The notes: a model not told the origin generated them from the sequence alone. A stretch of DNA of 64,000 nt from Flavobacteriales bacterium (GCA_011524905.1 WTJI01000044.1:1-64000), one strand, 5' to 3'. Numbered from the stretch's first letter, positions 1 through 8,508 are shown. A program made the numbers and translations.

Positions 1-31
1 AAAAAGGGACTACATTTCTGTAATCCCTTTG
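1..31 (-). terminator. Intrinsic terminator of tRNA-Gln
   Basis: Read on the minus strand, AAAGGGA and TCCCTTT arms with an inner TACA/TGTA pairing form a hairpin with a small loop, followed by a T run that reaches the window edge. It lies just downstream of the minus-strand tRNA-Gln gene, where a rho-independent terminator is expected. Confidence 0.75.
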
Positions 32-39
32 TTTACTTG

Positions 40-112
40 TTGGCCCACTAGGGCTCGAACCTAGACTCTTCTGAACCAAAATCAGACGTGTTGCCAGTTA
101 CACCATGGGCCA
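40..112 (-). tRNA. tRNA-Gln (anticodon TTG)
   Basis: The minus strand folds into a complete cloverleaf. The 7-bp acceptor stem is TGGCCCA/TGGGCCA, the anticodon stem is TCTGA/TCAGA with loop TTTTGGT (anticodon TTG, reading CAA), and the T arm is CTAGG/CCTAG around TTCGAGC. The first pair U1-A72 is a known glutaminyl-tRNA identity feature. The discriminator base is A at position 40. CCA is not encoded, so it must be added after transcription, which is common in Bacteroidota. A promoter lies 9 bp upstream and a terminator lies downstream, so this is a single-gene transcription unit. Confidence 0.97.
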
Positions 113-121
113 ATTGCGCTG

Positions 122-151
122 CAAATGTAGTTCTAAAAATCAAATCGTCAA
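122..151 (-). promoter_or_regulatory. Promoter of tRNA-Gln
   Basis: On the minus strand a TACATTTG element (122-129) matches the Bacteroidota -7 consensus TAnnTTTG exactly. A TTG at 149-151 lies 19 bp further upstream, as expected for the -33 element. Transcription would begin a few bases before the mature tRNA 5' end at 112. Confidence 0.7.
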
Positions 152-425
152 ATATTTTTTACCAAAAAAGGGGTTAATCTACAGAGGTTTAACTTACCCC
201 ATTTCAAAAAAATACTGAACTTGGTATAACTTTAAATATTTTATTTTCCAGAGCTTTTGGTCAGGCATCTTCATATTAAACGCTGGGCTTTTTTTCAATT
301 TACCCCATCCACCAAAAATACATAGCTGCAAATTGGGTTTGATACCCATTGATAATGATGGGCGCATAAATAAAAAAGACAATTAATGTTTTCACAAATC
401 CATAAAAGCATAGCTGATTAATTAT

Positions 426-433
426 TACTTTCG
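426..433 (+). promoter_or_regulatory. Likely -7 element of the DUF2723 gene
   Basis: TACTTTCG matches the Bacteroidota -7 consensus TAnnTTTG at 7 of 8 positions, counting the free ones. It lies 15 bp before the ATG at 449. No clear -33 TTG was picked out. Confidence 0.45.
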
Positions 434-448
434 CTCGAAAAGCAATTG

Positions 449-3400
449 ATGTCGGAAATAAACTACCATCGCTGGAACACTCTTTTTGGGTGGAGTCTGT
501 TTGCCATAGGACTTCTAACTTATGGTTTGACCGTGGAACCCACAGCAAGCTATTGGGACTGCGCAGAATATATTGCAACTTCAGCCAAATTGCAGATCGG
601 TCACCCGCCTGGAGCACCTTTGTTTCAAATGTTAGGTGCTTTTTTCGCCCTATTTGCTCCACAACCCGAACAAATTGCCCTTATGGTCAATTATATGTCC
701 GTTTTTTCATCGGCCTTCACCCTGTTATTTATGTTTTGGACGTTGACCCTACTACTCCGCAAATTACCAGTCTTCAAAACCATAACTACAAAAACAGACG
801 CCCTTCAATTTTTTGGTAGTGCTGCCATTGGTGTTTTGGCCTATTGCTTTTCGGATAGTTTTTGGTTCAATGCTGTTGAAGCTGAAGTCTATGCGATGGC
901 TACTTTTTTACTCTCCTTACTTTTTTGGTTGGGTTTGCGTTGGGAAAAAGACATGCATCAACCCAAGGGAGACCGCTGGTTAATTCTTATAGCATTTATC
1001 GTGGGACTTTCGTTTGGAGTTCATTTTATGGGCTTGTTGACACTCCCAGCCATTGGAATGCTTTATTATTTCAAGAATTACGAAAAGGTTACATTCAAAG
1101 GCTTTGTCCTTGCCAACCTAGTGTCTGTAGCCATCCTACTTTTTATCTTCAAATTACTACTCCCCTCTACGCTGGCCTTTTTTGGAAAAGCCGAGGTTTA
1201 TTTTGTCAATACCATAGGGCTGCCCTTCAATAGTGGCACCATTATAGCGGCTTTGTTGCTCATTTTTTTGTTTTACTACACATTGCGCTGGACTCGAAAG
1301 CAGGGTTATGTCCAACTCAATACAAGTTTGCTGTGTATTTTGTTTGTTTTGATTGGTTTTTCCTCATGGTTGATGATACCCATCCGATCACAAGCCAATA
1401 CGGTTATCAACGAAAATGCACCTGATAATGCACGAGCCTTATTGGCATATTACAATTTGGAGCAATACCCTGAAACCCATTTGTTTTACGGCCCTTTATT
1501 TTCAGACATCTATGCGGGCCAAGACACAACCGAGCCCTACAAAGATGGTAAACCCAAATACGAACGAAACGAAAAAACTGGTAAATATGTGATTGTTAAT
1601 CACTGGGAAAAGTCAGAAATCAATTCCAACGCGCAACACCGTGGTCTGCTTCCCAGGCTGTGGAGTCCTGAACATGCTGCAAACTACATCAATTTCACCC
1701 AACCACTTGATTTTCGATTGGCACCAGAATATCGCACCAACCAACAACTTCGTGACCGAGTGAATCAATTTCGAGAAGATGCTGCGGAGGGACTAATAAC
1801 CGGAGAAGAATACCACGATTTCTACAAAAAATTCAGTCCCTACTTAGAGATTGAAAAACCCTCTTTGCTGAGCAATATATTGTTTTTACTTGACTACCAG
1901 ATGAGCTACATGTATTGGCGCTATTTCCTGTGGAATTTTGTCGGTCGCCAAAACGACCTACAAGGTGATTACAGTATTCTCAAAGGAAACTGGATTAGCG
2001 GGATTCCGTTTGTCGATCAATTCTTTTTGGGGAATCAATCCCAGCTAGATGCTGATGCAAAAAATAACCGTGCACGGAATACCTACTTTTTCTTGCCCTT
2101 ATTGTTAGGCCTTTTTGGATTGTATTTCCTTTATCAACAGGATCCCAAACGCTTTTGGGTTCTATTGCTGTTTTTCCTTTTTACCGGCCTAGCGCTCAAA
2201 GTCTACCTCAACGAGCGACCCTTTGAACCGCGAGAAAGGGACTATGCCCTGGTAGGGTCGTTTTATGTTTTCGCCATTTGGATAGGTATGGGTGCCTATG
2301 CCTTTTCCCTTTGGGTTAGAAACCGATTTAACGCAAAGGCTTCTTTGGGAAGTTTGGTAATTTGTTTACTAGCCGTCCCTTTTTTGATGGCTTATCAAAA
2401 CTGGGATGATCACGACCGATCCAACCGCTACACGGCACAGTCCATCGCTAAATCTTACTTACAATCCGTTGAAAAAGACAAAGGCGCAATGATCTTTACT
2501 ATTGGAGACAATGACACTTTTGCCCTTTGGTATGCCCAAGAAATAGAAGGCTTTAGAACGGATGTCAAAACGATTAATACCAGCTTATTGGCTACAGATT
2601 GGTACATTGACCAAATGAAAAGAAAGACTTATGAAAGTGACCCCATCCCCTCCCAAATGAAGCATCCCGAATATGCCTATGGAATTCGTGATTATATAAA
2701 ATATGAACAATTACTCGATTCAGTGCGATGGGATATTAAAGATTTTATGGATTGGGTAGCCAGCGACAATGAAGCGACCAAATATAAAAGCTTACTCTTA
2801 CAATCAGAGGTAGACCCATCAATTTACCCTAAAAACACCCAAGAACTCATATTTTACCCTACGAATAAAATCCGAGTACCCGTAAACAAAGAAAATGTTC
2901 TGAAAAGTGGAGTCGTCAAAGCCAAAGATGCTGATCTCATTGTGCCCTACATTGATATTGATTTGCCCACTACCATTTTGACAAAAAATCAAATCATGAT
3001 GCTGGATATCTTGGCCAACAACGATTGGCAACGTCCTATTTATTTTACGGGTGGAAGCTATGAAGCGTCAGAATATATCTGGATGAAAGAATATTTACAG
3101 CTGGATGGTTTGGTGTATAAGTTGGTTCCCATTAAAACAGAGCTCAGTGCAGTCAATCCTTATCTGATGGGTCGTATCGATAGTGATAGAATGTATGATA
3201 TTGTTAAAAATTGGAGCTGGGGTAATTCCTATTTACCCAGTATCTATCACGATCCTGAAACCCGAAAAAATAGTATATCATTCCGCAGCAACATGGCGCG
3301 TTTGGCTGAACAGCTTATTGAAGAAGGGAAAAATGACAAAGCCATGGAAATCATTGACTTAGCCCTAGAAAAAATGCCTGTCGATTTTTATGGTTACTAC

Positions 3401-3988
3401 AGCCTGTTAGTACCTTTTATAGACGGTTATTATAAAATTGGAGCGCAGAAAAAAGGACAAGAGTTGGCAATAGAAGTCATGGACAAATATGCGGATCGAC
3501 TACAGTATTTTGCTTCTCTAAACCCCAATCAACAATATGCTATTGGAGAAGAAATCATTACAGAAATAGAACGTTATCGCACTTTGGTAGAGGCAGTATT
3601 GATTCACAACGATCAAGCCATTTTAGAGACGACACTGGATCAATTTATGAAAACTGCGAGGCCATTTATGTATCTCTATGGTGAATTTGATTTCTACACC
3701 CAATTAGAAGATGTCGTATTGGGCTACTATCAGGTTAATAAACCCCTGAAAGCAAGAATGTTGGCCAACGTCATTGCCGATGCCTACCGCTCACGTATGG
3801 AATTATACGGCCGTTTTCCCAAGGAAAGCCGATTACAAATCATGGATCGTATTAAAAATGGCATTTTAGACTACCGAAACTTTTTGGAATTGGTCAAATC
3901 CGAAGACAGTTTGAAATTCTACAGTCGCCTAGATTCTTTGTATCAAAACGCTATAAACGACTTAACAGAAGAGAACGTTACGGAATGA
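449..3988 (+). CDS. DUF2723 (GT117, TMEM260-like) multi-spanning membrane protein
   Basis: A 1179-residue protein whose first 250 residues match the DUF2723 core: an early loop with DCAEYIATSAKLQIGHPPGA followed by many hydrophobic helices. More membrane segments follow to about residue 650, then a long soluble C-terminal half rich in Tyr/Asp and, near the end, helical TPR-like sequence. The family (CAZy GT117) is related to protein O-mannosyltransferases, and human TMEM260 is an O-mannosyltransferase. A role in glycosylation of exported proteins is therefore plausible here but not shown. I chose ATG 449 rather than the TTG codon directly before it. Confidence is high for the family and low for the substrate. 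Confidence 0.85.
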   Translation: MSEINYHRWNTLFGWSLFAIGLLTYGLTVEPTASYWDCAEYIATSAKLQIGHPPGAPLFQMLGAFFALFAPQPEQIALMVNYMSVFSSAFTLLFMFWTLTLLLRKLPVFKTITTKTDALQFFGSAAIGVLAYCFSDSFWFNAVEAEVYAMATFLLSLLFWLGLRWEKDMHQPKGDRWLILIAFIVGLSFGVHFMGLLTLPAIGMLYYFKNYEKVTFKGFVLANLVSVAILLFIFKLLLPSTLAFFGKAEVYFVNTIGLPFNSGTIIAALLLIFLFYYTLRWTRKQGYVQLNTSLLCILFVLIGFSSWLMIPIRSQANTVINENAPDNARALLAYYNLEQYPETHLFYGPLFSDIYAGQDTTEPYKDGKPKYERNEKTGKYVIVNHWEKSEINSNAQHRGLLPRLWSPEHAANYINFTQPLDFRLAPEYRTNQQLRDRVNQFREDAAEGLITGEEYHDFYKKFSPYLEIEKPSLLSNILFLLDYQMSYMYWRYFLWNFVGRQNDLQGDYSILKGNWISGIPFVDQFFLGNQSQLDADAKNNRARNTYFFLPLLLGLFGLYFLYQQDPKRFWVLLLFFLFTGLALKVYLNERPFEPRERDYALVGSFYVFAIWIGMGAYAFSLWVRNRFNAKASLGSLVICLLAVPFLMAYQNWDDHDRSNRYTAQSIAKSYLQSVEKDKGAMIFTIGDNDTFALWYAQEIEGFRTDVKTINTSLLATDWYIDQMKRKTYESDPIPSQMKHPEYAYGIRDYIKYEQLLDSVRWDIKDFMDWVASDNEATKYKSLLLQSEVDPSIYPKNTQELIFYPTNKIRVPVNKENVLKSGVVKAKDADLIVPYIDIDLPTTILTKNQIMMLDILANNDWQRPIYFTGGSYEASEYIWMKEYLQLDGLVYKLVPIKTELSAVNPYLMGRIDSDRMYDIVKNWSWGNSYLPSIYHDPETRKNSISFRSNMARLAEQLIEEGKNDKAMEIIDLALEKMPVDFYGYYSLLVPFIDGYYKIGAQKKGQELAIEVMDKYADRLQYFASLNPNQQYAIGEEIITEIERYRTLVEAVLIHNDQAILETTLDQFMKTARPFMYLYGEFDFYTQLEDVVLGYYQVNKPLKARMLANVIADAYRSRMELYGRFPKESRLQIMDRIKNGILDYRNFLELVKSEDSLKFYSRLDSLYQNAINDLTEENVTE

Positions 3989-4012
3989 CAGTTAAGAGAA
4001 AGGAAGAGGCAA

Positions 4013-4327
4013 TTATTTATGATCTTGCATGAGGCTGATGAGCGTATTTGCATCTTGCTCGCCACTTTGACGCCACAGCATTTCTCCTGATTTGTAGATC
4101 ATTAGCGTTGGAAGAACTTTAACTCGAAGGGCTTGGCAAAGCTTTTCATTTTTTTCCATATCAATTTTGATCACCTTACCACTATCCCCTACAGCTGCTG
4201 CTACGTCTTTGAGTACAGGGTGCATACTATGGGTGAGTTCATCGTCATTATCGAAAAAAAACAACAACAAAGGCTGATGGTCATCTATAAGTTCTCCAAA
4301 CTTTGACATAGCTTGCGTATTTAGCAT
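4013..4327 (-). CDS. Thioredoxin-fold protein lacking the CXXC motif
   Basis: A 104-residue protein with the thioredoxin order: a strand with LLLFFFDN at residues 20-28, a helix, the strand VIKIDMEKN, then the VLPTLMIYKSGEMLWRQSG segment containing the cis-proline (LPT) and the following hairpin. Where thioredoxins have WCGPC this protein has DNDDELTHSM, and its only cysteine (LCQAL) lies in a later helix. It therefore cannot do classical dithiol exchange. A binding, scaffold or chaperone role is an inference. It lies 24 bp after the metallophosphoesterase gene on the same strand and is probably the last gene of the dgt transcription unit. Confidence 0.8.
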   Translation of the reverse strand: MLNTQAMSKFGELIDDHQPLLLFFFDNDDELTHSMHPVLKDVAAAVGDSGKVIKIDMEKNEKLCQALRVKVLPTLMIYKSGEMLWRQSGEQDANTLISLMQDHK

Positions 4328-4351
4328 TCAAACAAATGTAGGTTTTTTTGT

Positions 4352-5584
4352 TTAAACAGCAACTGGCTTACGTTTAAGCGTAATAAGTGAAATCTCGGGC
4401 CACATCCCAACACGACCTGGGTATGCCAAGTAGCCAAACCCACGATTTACATTAATGTATTGTTGCCCTTTATTGTATATGCCAGCCCATTGTTTATATC
4501 TCCACTTTACCGGACTCCACTTGATTATACCAGGTATGTCAATCCCAAATTGCATACCATGCGTATGCCCACTCAGAGTCAGGTGAAAAGGATAAGGATG
4601 GGGCAATACCTGAGCTTCCCAATGGGATGGGTCATGACTCAAAAGAATTTTAAAGGCATCTGGGGACACGCCATTTACAGCTTTTTCCAGGTCTCCAGCT
4701 TTCTTAAATCGACCTTTCCCCCAGTTTTCTACACCGACCAATACAATGTTTTCACCATCCTGCTCTATGGAACAGTTTTCATTAAGCAGCAAACGAAACC
4801 CCATTTCTTTTTGAAGTTGTTTCAAGTTTTCTAGATTTTGAACTTTATCTGCCTCGGTCTCCCAATATGCATAATCCCCATAATCATGGTTTCCCAAAAC
4901 TGAATAAACGCCATGTGGAGCGGACAACTTGGAAAAAATAGTACTGTAAGGAAGTAGCTCTTCAGTCTTGTTGTTTACAATATCACCTGTAAAAAGTATG
5001 ACATCTGCTTTTTGCTGGTTAATCAAATCAACCCCGTAGGCCACCTTTTTGGGATTGTCAAAGCTCCCAGAGTGTATGTCTGAAATCTGTGCCAAAGTGA
5101 ATCCATCAAATGCTTTGGGCAGATCATCGAAGGTCAATTCGTATTTTAAAACCTTATAGTTGTATTTACCTTTAAACATACCATACAGCAAAGCTGAAAA
5201 AGGAATGGCAGCCAAACCAATAGCTATTTGCGAAATGAACTTTCGCCTTTCGGGAAAAATTTGACCTGTTGATTCCGAAACAAAATAGCGGTAAATGGCA
5301 TGTGGGACTCGAATAATATCTTCCAAAAAAAGAAAAATGATTAAAAAACTCTGAAATAGAAACAACGAGAAAAACAAGCCAAGTGAATAACTCATGAAAT
5401 GAGAAAAACCCTTAGCACGATCATAAAAAAAGGCTTGCCAGTAGAATAAAAGTAGGATTACCAAAACAACTACTCCATAGATTATATGAAGGGATTTATT
5501 AGATGTTAGGGTTTTTATAGCCTGAAAAGCATACCATTGTATGAGGGCTGTAATAGAAAGGATGAATACCCAGCGAAGCAGCAT
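4352..5584 (-). CDS. Membrane-anchored metallophosphoesterase (YkuE/YaeI type)
   Basis: A 410-residue protein. Residues 1-90 contain about four hydrophobic helices. Another hydrophobic stretch near 120-135 follows basic residues, and the calcineurin-like phosphoesterase domain then faces the periplasm. Metal-binding motifs are complete: DIH at 169-171, GD at 200-201, GNHD at 231-234, a later LLSHDP and GHTHG near 347. Relatives of this arrangement hydrolyse phosphodiester or pyrophosphate bonds, often in lipid metabolism; the substrate here is unknown. The gene lies 22 bp after dgt and is likely cotranscribed with it. Confidence 0.88.
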   Translation of the reverse strand: MLLRWVFILSITALIQWYAFQAIKTLTSNKSLHIIYGVVVLVILLLFYWQAFFYDRAKGFSHFMSYSLGLFFSLFLFQSFLIIFLFLEDIIRVPHAIYRYFVSESTGQIFPERRKFISQIAIGLAAIPFSALLYGMFKGKYNYKVLKYELTFDDLPKAFDGFTLAQISDIHSGSFDNPKKVAYGVDLINQQKADVILFTGDIVNNKTEELLPYSTIFSKLSAPHGVYSVLGNHDYGDYAYWETEADKVQNLENLKQLQKEMGFRLLLNENCSIEQDGENIVLVGVENWGKGRFKKAGDLEKAVNGVSPDAFKILLSHDPSHWEAQVLPHPYPFHLTLSGHTHGMQFGIDIPGIIKWSPVKWRYKQWAGIYNKGQQYINVNRGFGYLAYPGRVGMWPEISLITLKRKPVAV

Positions 5585-5606
5585 AGCAATTTTTTGGCAA
5601 AGTTAA

Positions 5607-6923
5607 TTAATGGATTTTCTTTGCCAAATCCATAGCCTTTCTATCAGATAGGCTCGCAACAAAACAAGAGGCATTTAGTAAGGTTGCATATAGACTTTCT
5701 TCGACAAAGGGCGTTCCTTCTGGAATCAATTGCAACAATAATTTATCATAAGAATTGGCTTTTCCATGATAAGTTCTTGCAGCTGCCGTTACAAATACAT
5801 GAAGCAATTTTGACAGTACCTGATAGCCAAGAATTTCTTTCTCAACCACCTCATCCGATTGATAGACTTTATCCACACTGATGGCAATAATATCACTAAT
5901 CTGAGCTTGATAGCGGCACTTATCTAGCAAAGCTTGCCCATAGTTTCCATTTAAAATAGCTTCTTCATTTTCAAGAAATTGATGAAGTGCTTCCTGGATA
6001 AGGCTATTAATGGCCAAGGCCCGGAGGTAGCTCAAGCGCTGGGGTCGATTTTCTAAAGCAGCGTATTTTTTGGTATCGATATAATCCTGTACCAATTGTA
6101 CAAGATATTCCAAAGCGTAGGATTCAGGAATCCATCCTAAATTAATCCCATCTTCAAAATCGATAATAGTGTAACAAATGTCATCTGCTGCTTCAACAAG
6201 ATATGCCAAAGGATGGCGGATGAAATTACCCTTTTGTACCAAGCCCAATTCATTTGCTACTGCTGTAAACATGGCTTGGTCATATTGAAAATATCCAAAT
6301 TTTTTGTCAGCAACATGATTAGAAGGTCGGTGGGGTAGACTTCCTTTAGGGTATTTCATGTAGGCTCCCAGAGTAGCATAACTCAACCGCAAACCACCGG
6401 GGCTACCTGGCTGTGACTGACAGAGTATTTTGAAGCCATTGGCATTACCTTCGAACTGGCAAAGATCTTCGTATTCAGCAGCCGATAGCTTCTCTTTATA
6501 CAATTGTCCTTCGCCCTCCCTAAAATAATGTCCGATGGCTTTTTCGCCACTGTGACCAAAGGGAGGATTGCCGATGTCGTGAGCCAGAGCAGCAGCTGCT
6601 ACTATGGCACCAAAATCATTGGCTTGGTAGCCCAAACTAGCACCCAAATGGGGGTATTTTTCTAATAAAGCCTGACCGGCTAAACGTCCCAAACTACGGC
6701 CGACAACTGATACCTCAAGACTATGGGTCAAACGAGTATGAACAAAGTCTTTTTGGGAAAAAGGAATGACTTGTGTTTTATCTTGTAAACTTCTAAAAGC
6801 AGCCGAAAAAACAATTCGGTCATAATCAACTTCGAATCCTAATCGGGTATTGTCTTGCTCTTTGCGGAGACGCTTATGCTTGTCGCCATATCTTTTCAGT
6901 GATAAGAGGGTATCCCAACTCAT
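5607..6923 (-). CDS. dgt: Deoxyguanosinetriphosphate triphosphohydrolase (dGTPase)
   Basis: A 438-residue HD-domain protein. The N-terminus, with the LGFEVDYDRIVFSAAFRSLQ segment, and the metal-binding residues H67 (THSLE), H115-D116 (AHDIGNPPFGHSG) and a later Asp in AADDICY fit the dGTPase family. It hydrolyses dGTP (often other dNTPs) to the nucleoside and tripolyphosphate, affecting dNTP pools. The ATG at 6923 follows a perfect -7 element by only 4 bp, so the mRNA may be leaderless. A GTTA/TTAA direct-repeat site shared with the divergent lipoprotein gene lies just upstream. Confidence 0.93.
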   Translation of the reverse strand: MSWDTLLSLKRYGDKHKRLRKEQDNTRLGFEVDYDRIVFSAAFRSLQDKTQVIPFSQKDFVHTRLTHSLEVSVVGRSLGRLAGQALLEKYPHLGASLGYQANDFGAIVAAAALAHDIGNPPFGHSGEKAIGHYFREGEGQLYKEKLSAAEYEDLCQFEGNANGFKILCQSQPGSPGGLRLSYATLGAYMKYPKGSLPHRPSNHVADKKFGYFQYDQAMFTAVANELGLVQKGNFIRHPLAYLVEAADDICYTIIDFEDGINLGWIPESYALEYLVQLVQDYIDTKKYAALENRPQRLSYLRALAINSLIQEALHQFLENEEAILNGNYGQALLDKCRYQAQISDIIAISVDKVYQSDEVVEKEILGYQVLSKLLHVFVTAAARTYHGKANSYDKLLLQLIPEGTPFVEESLYATLLNASCFVASLSDRKAMDLAKKIH

Positions 6924-6927
6924 AGGG

Positions 6928-6935
6928 CAAATCTA
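6928..6935 (-). promoter_or_regulatory. -7 element of dgt next to the start codon
   Basis: Minus-strand TAGATTTG is a perfect TAnnTTTG match. It ends 4 bp before the dgt ATG. With the usual spacing from the -7 element, transcription would start at or within a base or two of the ATG. Confidence 0.55.
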
Positions 6936-6957
6936 ATTCATTCGTCGCAAAGACTTG

Positions 6958-6973
6958 TGTTAAGACAAGGTTA
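6958..6973 (+). promoter_or_regulatory. Candidate PhoB/PhoP-like direct-repeat box
   Basis: TGTTAAGACAAGGTTA contains two GTTA half-sites (6959 and 6970) spaced exactly 11 bp, one helical turn, as in PhoB/PhoP-type boxes. It resembles sites at 8439-8454 and 14037-14052 read on the minus strand. It lies between dgt and the lipoprotein gene, so it could act on either. Bases 6954-6969 also form a CTTGT/ACAAG inverted repeat, so a palindromic operator is an alternative. Confidence 0.4.
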
Positions 6974-7084
6974 TTTCGATTTTTTAGCTTAACGGTTTAT
7001 TAGCTTTTGACAGTAGAAGACTTAACAATAACCTAAAAAAAAGTGAAGATAAGCCCTATACATTTGTATAAAAATATGATTAAA

Positions 7085-8431
7085 ATGAAAAAATTAAAAG
7101 CACTTTTTATTAGCACATTCGTAGCAATTACTTTTAGTGCATGTTCTGAAGAAGAACCCATCATCGAATATGTAGAAGTACCAGGCGAAACAGTTACAGT
7201 CGTAGAAACTGTGGTAGAAACTGTTGTTGAAACACCAAATACCAATACAATTGGTTCTGATGGCGGCATTACCAAAATCACTGAAGACCAAACATGGTCA
7301 AATGATCAAATCCATATCATTCGTGGAAAAGTAGTCATCATGTCTGGTACTACCCTGACTGTCGAAGCAGGAGCAATTATCAAAGCTGGAGAAGGGCAAG
7401 ATAATGATGCTACTGCGTTGGTTGTTGCCAGAGGCGCAACCATCAATATGAATGGTACAGCAGACAACCCTATCATCATGACCGATATCAATGATAACAT
7501 AAATTACGGTTCACCATCTACCAATCGAAATGCATTGGATCGCGGTAAATGGGGTGGTTTAATCGTTTTGGGTAATGCAAAAATATCTGATGCTGTTGAC
7601 GAAAAATTGATAGAAGGTGTTTTGGCCATTGAAGGTGAAGACTGGAATTTCTATGGCGGATCTGATAATGAAGATAATTCTGGAAGTATCCAATATGTAT
7701 CTATTCGTCACTCTGGAACTCAAGTAGCTCCAGATGTTGAATTACAAGGCTTGACCCTTGGTGGTGTTGGTCGGGGTACTACTATTGAAAATATTGAAAT
7801 CGTTGCAAGTAAAGATGACGGTGTTGAATTTTTTGGCGGCACAGTCGATGTAACCAATCTTTTGGTCTGGAATCAGTTTGATGATGGTATCGATATTGAT
7901 ATGGCTTACAGTGGAACCATCAACAATGCTGTTGTTGAGTACGCTGCCGATTCTGATGGTGCTTTTGAAATTGATGGAGCCAAGGACATCAGCTATGAAG
8001 CGCAAAACACCATATCAGGATTGACTGTCTATGGTCGATATACTGATGAAGCTTCTGACAGCGACCAACTCGGGCGTGTTCGAGAAAATATTCAGATCAA
8101 AATGATGGATGTGCTTTACAAAGGAGCTGCTGCAGAGGCCTCAAAGTTTGAAAAATTTGGAGACAACAATGGTAACTATAAAAACATAACCACGCCACGT
8201 ACTTTTGGAACAGATCCCAACGGTTCAGAAGATATCATATTTAGTGATTTTTATTTCGATGGTGCATTTGTTCAAGCAACTTTGGTGGGACCCAATACCG
8301 AAAATTCTGATAGTGCTCGTGACATCAATAGTACTTTTGAAAACTGGGCTACTATTGGCACATCACCAGCGGCAGACCAAGGAGCTGATGAGTCTGTCTT
8401 TGCATGGACTTGGTGGGCTCAAAGCAACTAG
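7085..8431 (+). CDS. Surface-type lipoprotein with right-handed beta-helix
   Basis: From ATG 7085 the product has 448 residues. A lipoprotein signal peptide ends at Cys20 (lipobox TFSAC), followed by SEEEP, an acidic stretch like the lipoprotein export signal for surface display in Flavobacteriia. A linker with three VET repeats follows. The rest is repetitive Gly/Asp/Asn/Val-rich sequence (GTTLTVEAGAIIKAG, GGVGRGTTIENIEIVAS, DDGVEFFGGTVDV) typical of right-handed beta-helices. Such proteins often accompany TonB-dependent receptors and are frequently misannotated as multidrug transporters. Encoded 77 bp before a TonB-dependent receptor, it may be a surface ligand-binding partner in place of SusD. 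ATG 7076 is an alternative start. Confidence 0.8.
   Translation: MKKLKALFISTFVAITFSACSEEEPIIEYVEVPGETVTVVETVVETVVETPNTNTIGSDGGITKITEDQTWSNDQIHIIRGKVVIMSGTTLTVEAGAIIKAGEGQDNDATALVVARGATINMNGTADNPIIMTDINDNINYGSPSTNRNALDRGKWGGLIVLGNAKISDAVDEKLIEGVLAIEGEDWNFYGGSDNEDNSGSIQYVSIRHSGTQVAPDVELQGLTLGGVGRGTTIENIEIVASKDDGVEFFGGTVDVTNLLVWNQFDDGIDIDMAYSGTINNAVVEYAADSDGAFEIDGAKDISYEAQNTISGLTVYGRYTDEASDSDQLGRVRENIQIKMMDVLYKGAAAEASKFEKFGDNNGNYKNITTPRTFGTDPNGSEDIIFSDFYFDGAFVQATLVGPNTENSDSARDINSTFENWATIGTSPAADQGADESVFAWTWWAQSN
7198..7233 (+). repeat. Three tandem 12-bp coding repeats (VETV unit)
   Basis: Three consecutive near-identical 12-bp units (GTAGAAACTGTG, GTAGAAACTGTT, GTTGAAACACCA) encode VETV-VETV-VETP in the linker just after the lipid anchor. 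In-frame repeats like this can change copy number by slippage without breaking the frame, altering the distance of the domain from the membrane. Confidence 0.75.
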
Positions 8432-8438
8432 TGCTTCT

Positions 8439-8454
8439 TAATCATATCTTAACA
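8439..8454. promoter_or_regulatory. Candidate PhoB/PhoP-like direct-repeat box upstream of the TonB receptor
   Basis: TAATCATATCTTAACA has TTAA half-sites at 8438 and 8449, spaced 11 bp. Its reverse complement matches the 14037-14052 site (also read on the minus strand) at 13 of 16 positions. It ends 54 bp before the receptor ATG, just upstream of a hairpin and the -7 element. Orientation relative to the gene differs from the MORN-gene site. Confidence 0.4.
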
Positions 8455-8455
8455 C

Positions 8456-8492
8456 AAGCGTTCGTTTCTATTTACATTGGAGGCGAACGCTT
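8456..8492 (+). terminator. Perfect 9-bp stem between lipoprotein and TonB receptor genes
   Basis: AAGCGTTCG at 8456-8464 pairs perfectly with CGAACGCTT at 8484-8492 across a 19-base loop, followed by TGTTTAATTT. It could terminate or attenuate readthrough from the lipoprotein gene, protect the upstream transcript from 3' decay, or be an operator palindrome, since it lies in the promoter region of the receptor gene. The long loop and broken T run make a strong terminator less certain. Confidence 0.5.
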
Positions 8493-8496
8493 TGTT

Positions 8497-8504
8497 TAAT
8501 TTCG
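8497..8504 (+). promoter_or_regulatory. Possible -7 element of the TonB receptor gene
   Basis: TAATTTCG is a near match to TAnnTTTG (one mismatch) and ends 4 bp before the ATG at 8509, the same spacing as at dgt and glyS. A TTG at 8477-8479 lies 17 bp upstream. If used, the transcript would be nearly leaderless. Confidence 0.35.
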
Positions 8505-8508
8505 CGCC

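Larger units (their letters stand above)
113..448. other. Intergenic region between tRNA-Gln and the DUF2723 gene
   Basis: About 336 bp between divergently oriented genes. It holds the tRNA promoter near its left end and a -7-like element for the DUF2723 gene near its right end. In between I see AT-rich sequence with no convincing gene. Open frames on the minus strand here lack any recognisable protein features. Confidence 0.6.

Noticed and set aside
300-662. Minus-strand 120-codon frame at the 5' end of the DUF2723 gene
   Set aside because: It is mostly opposite a well-supported coding region and has no protein-like pattern.
7043-7084. GTG start for the beta-helix lipoprotein
   Set aside because: It adds a polar stretch before the signal peptide; ATG 7085 (or 7076) gives a normal lipoprotein signal.
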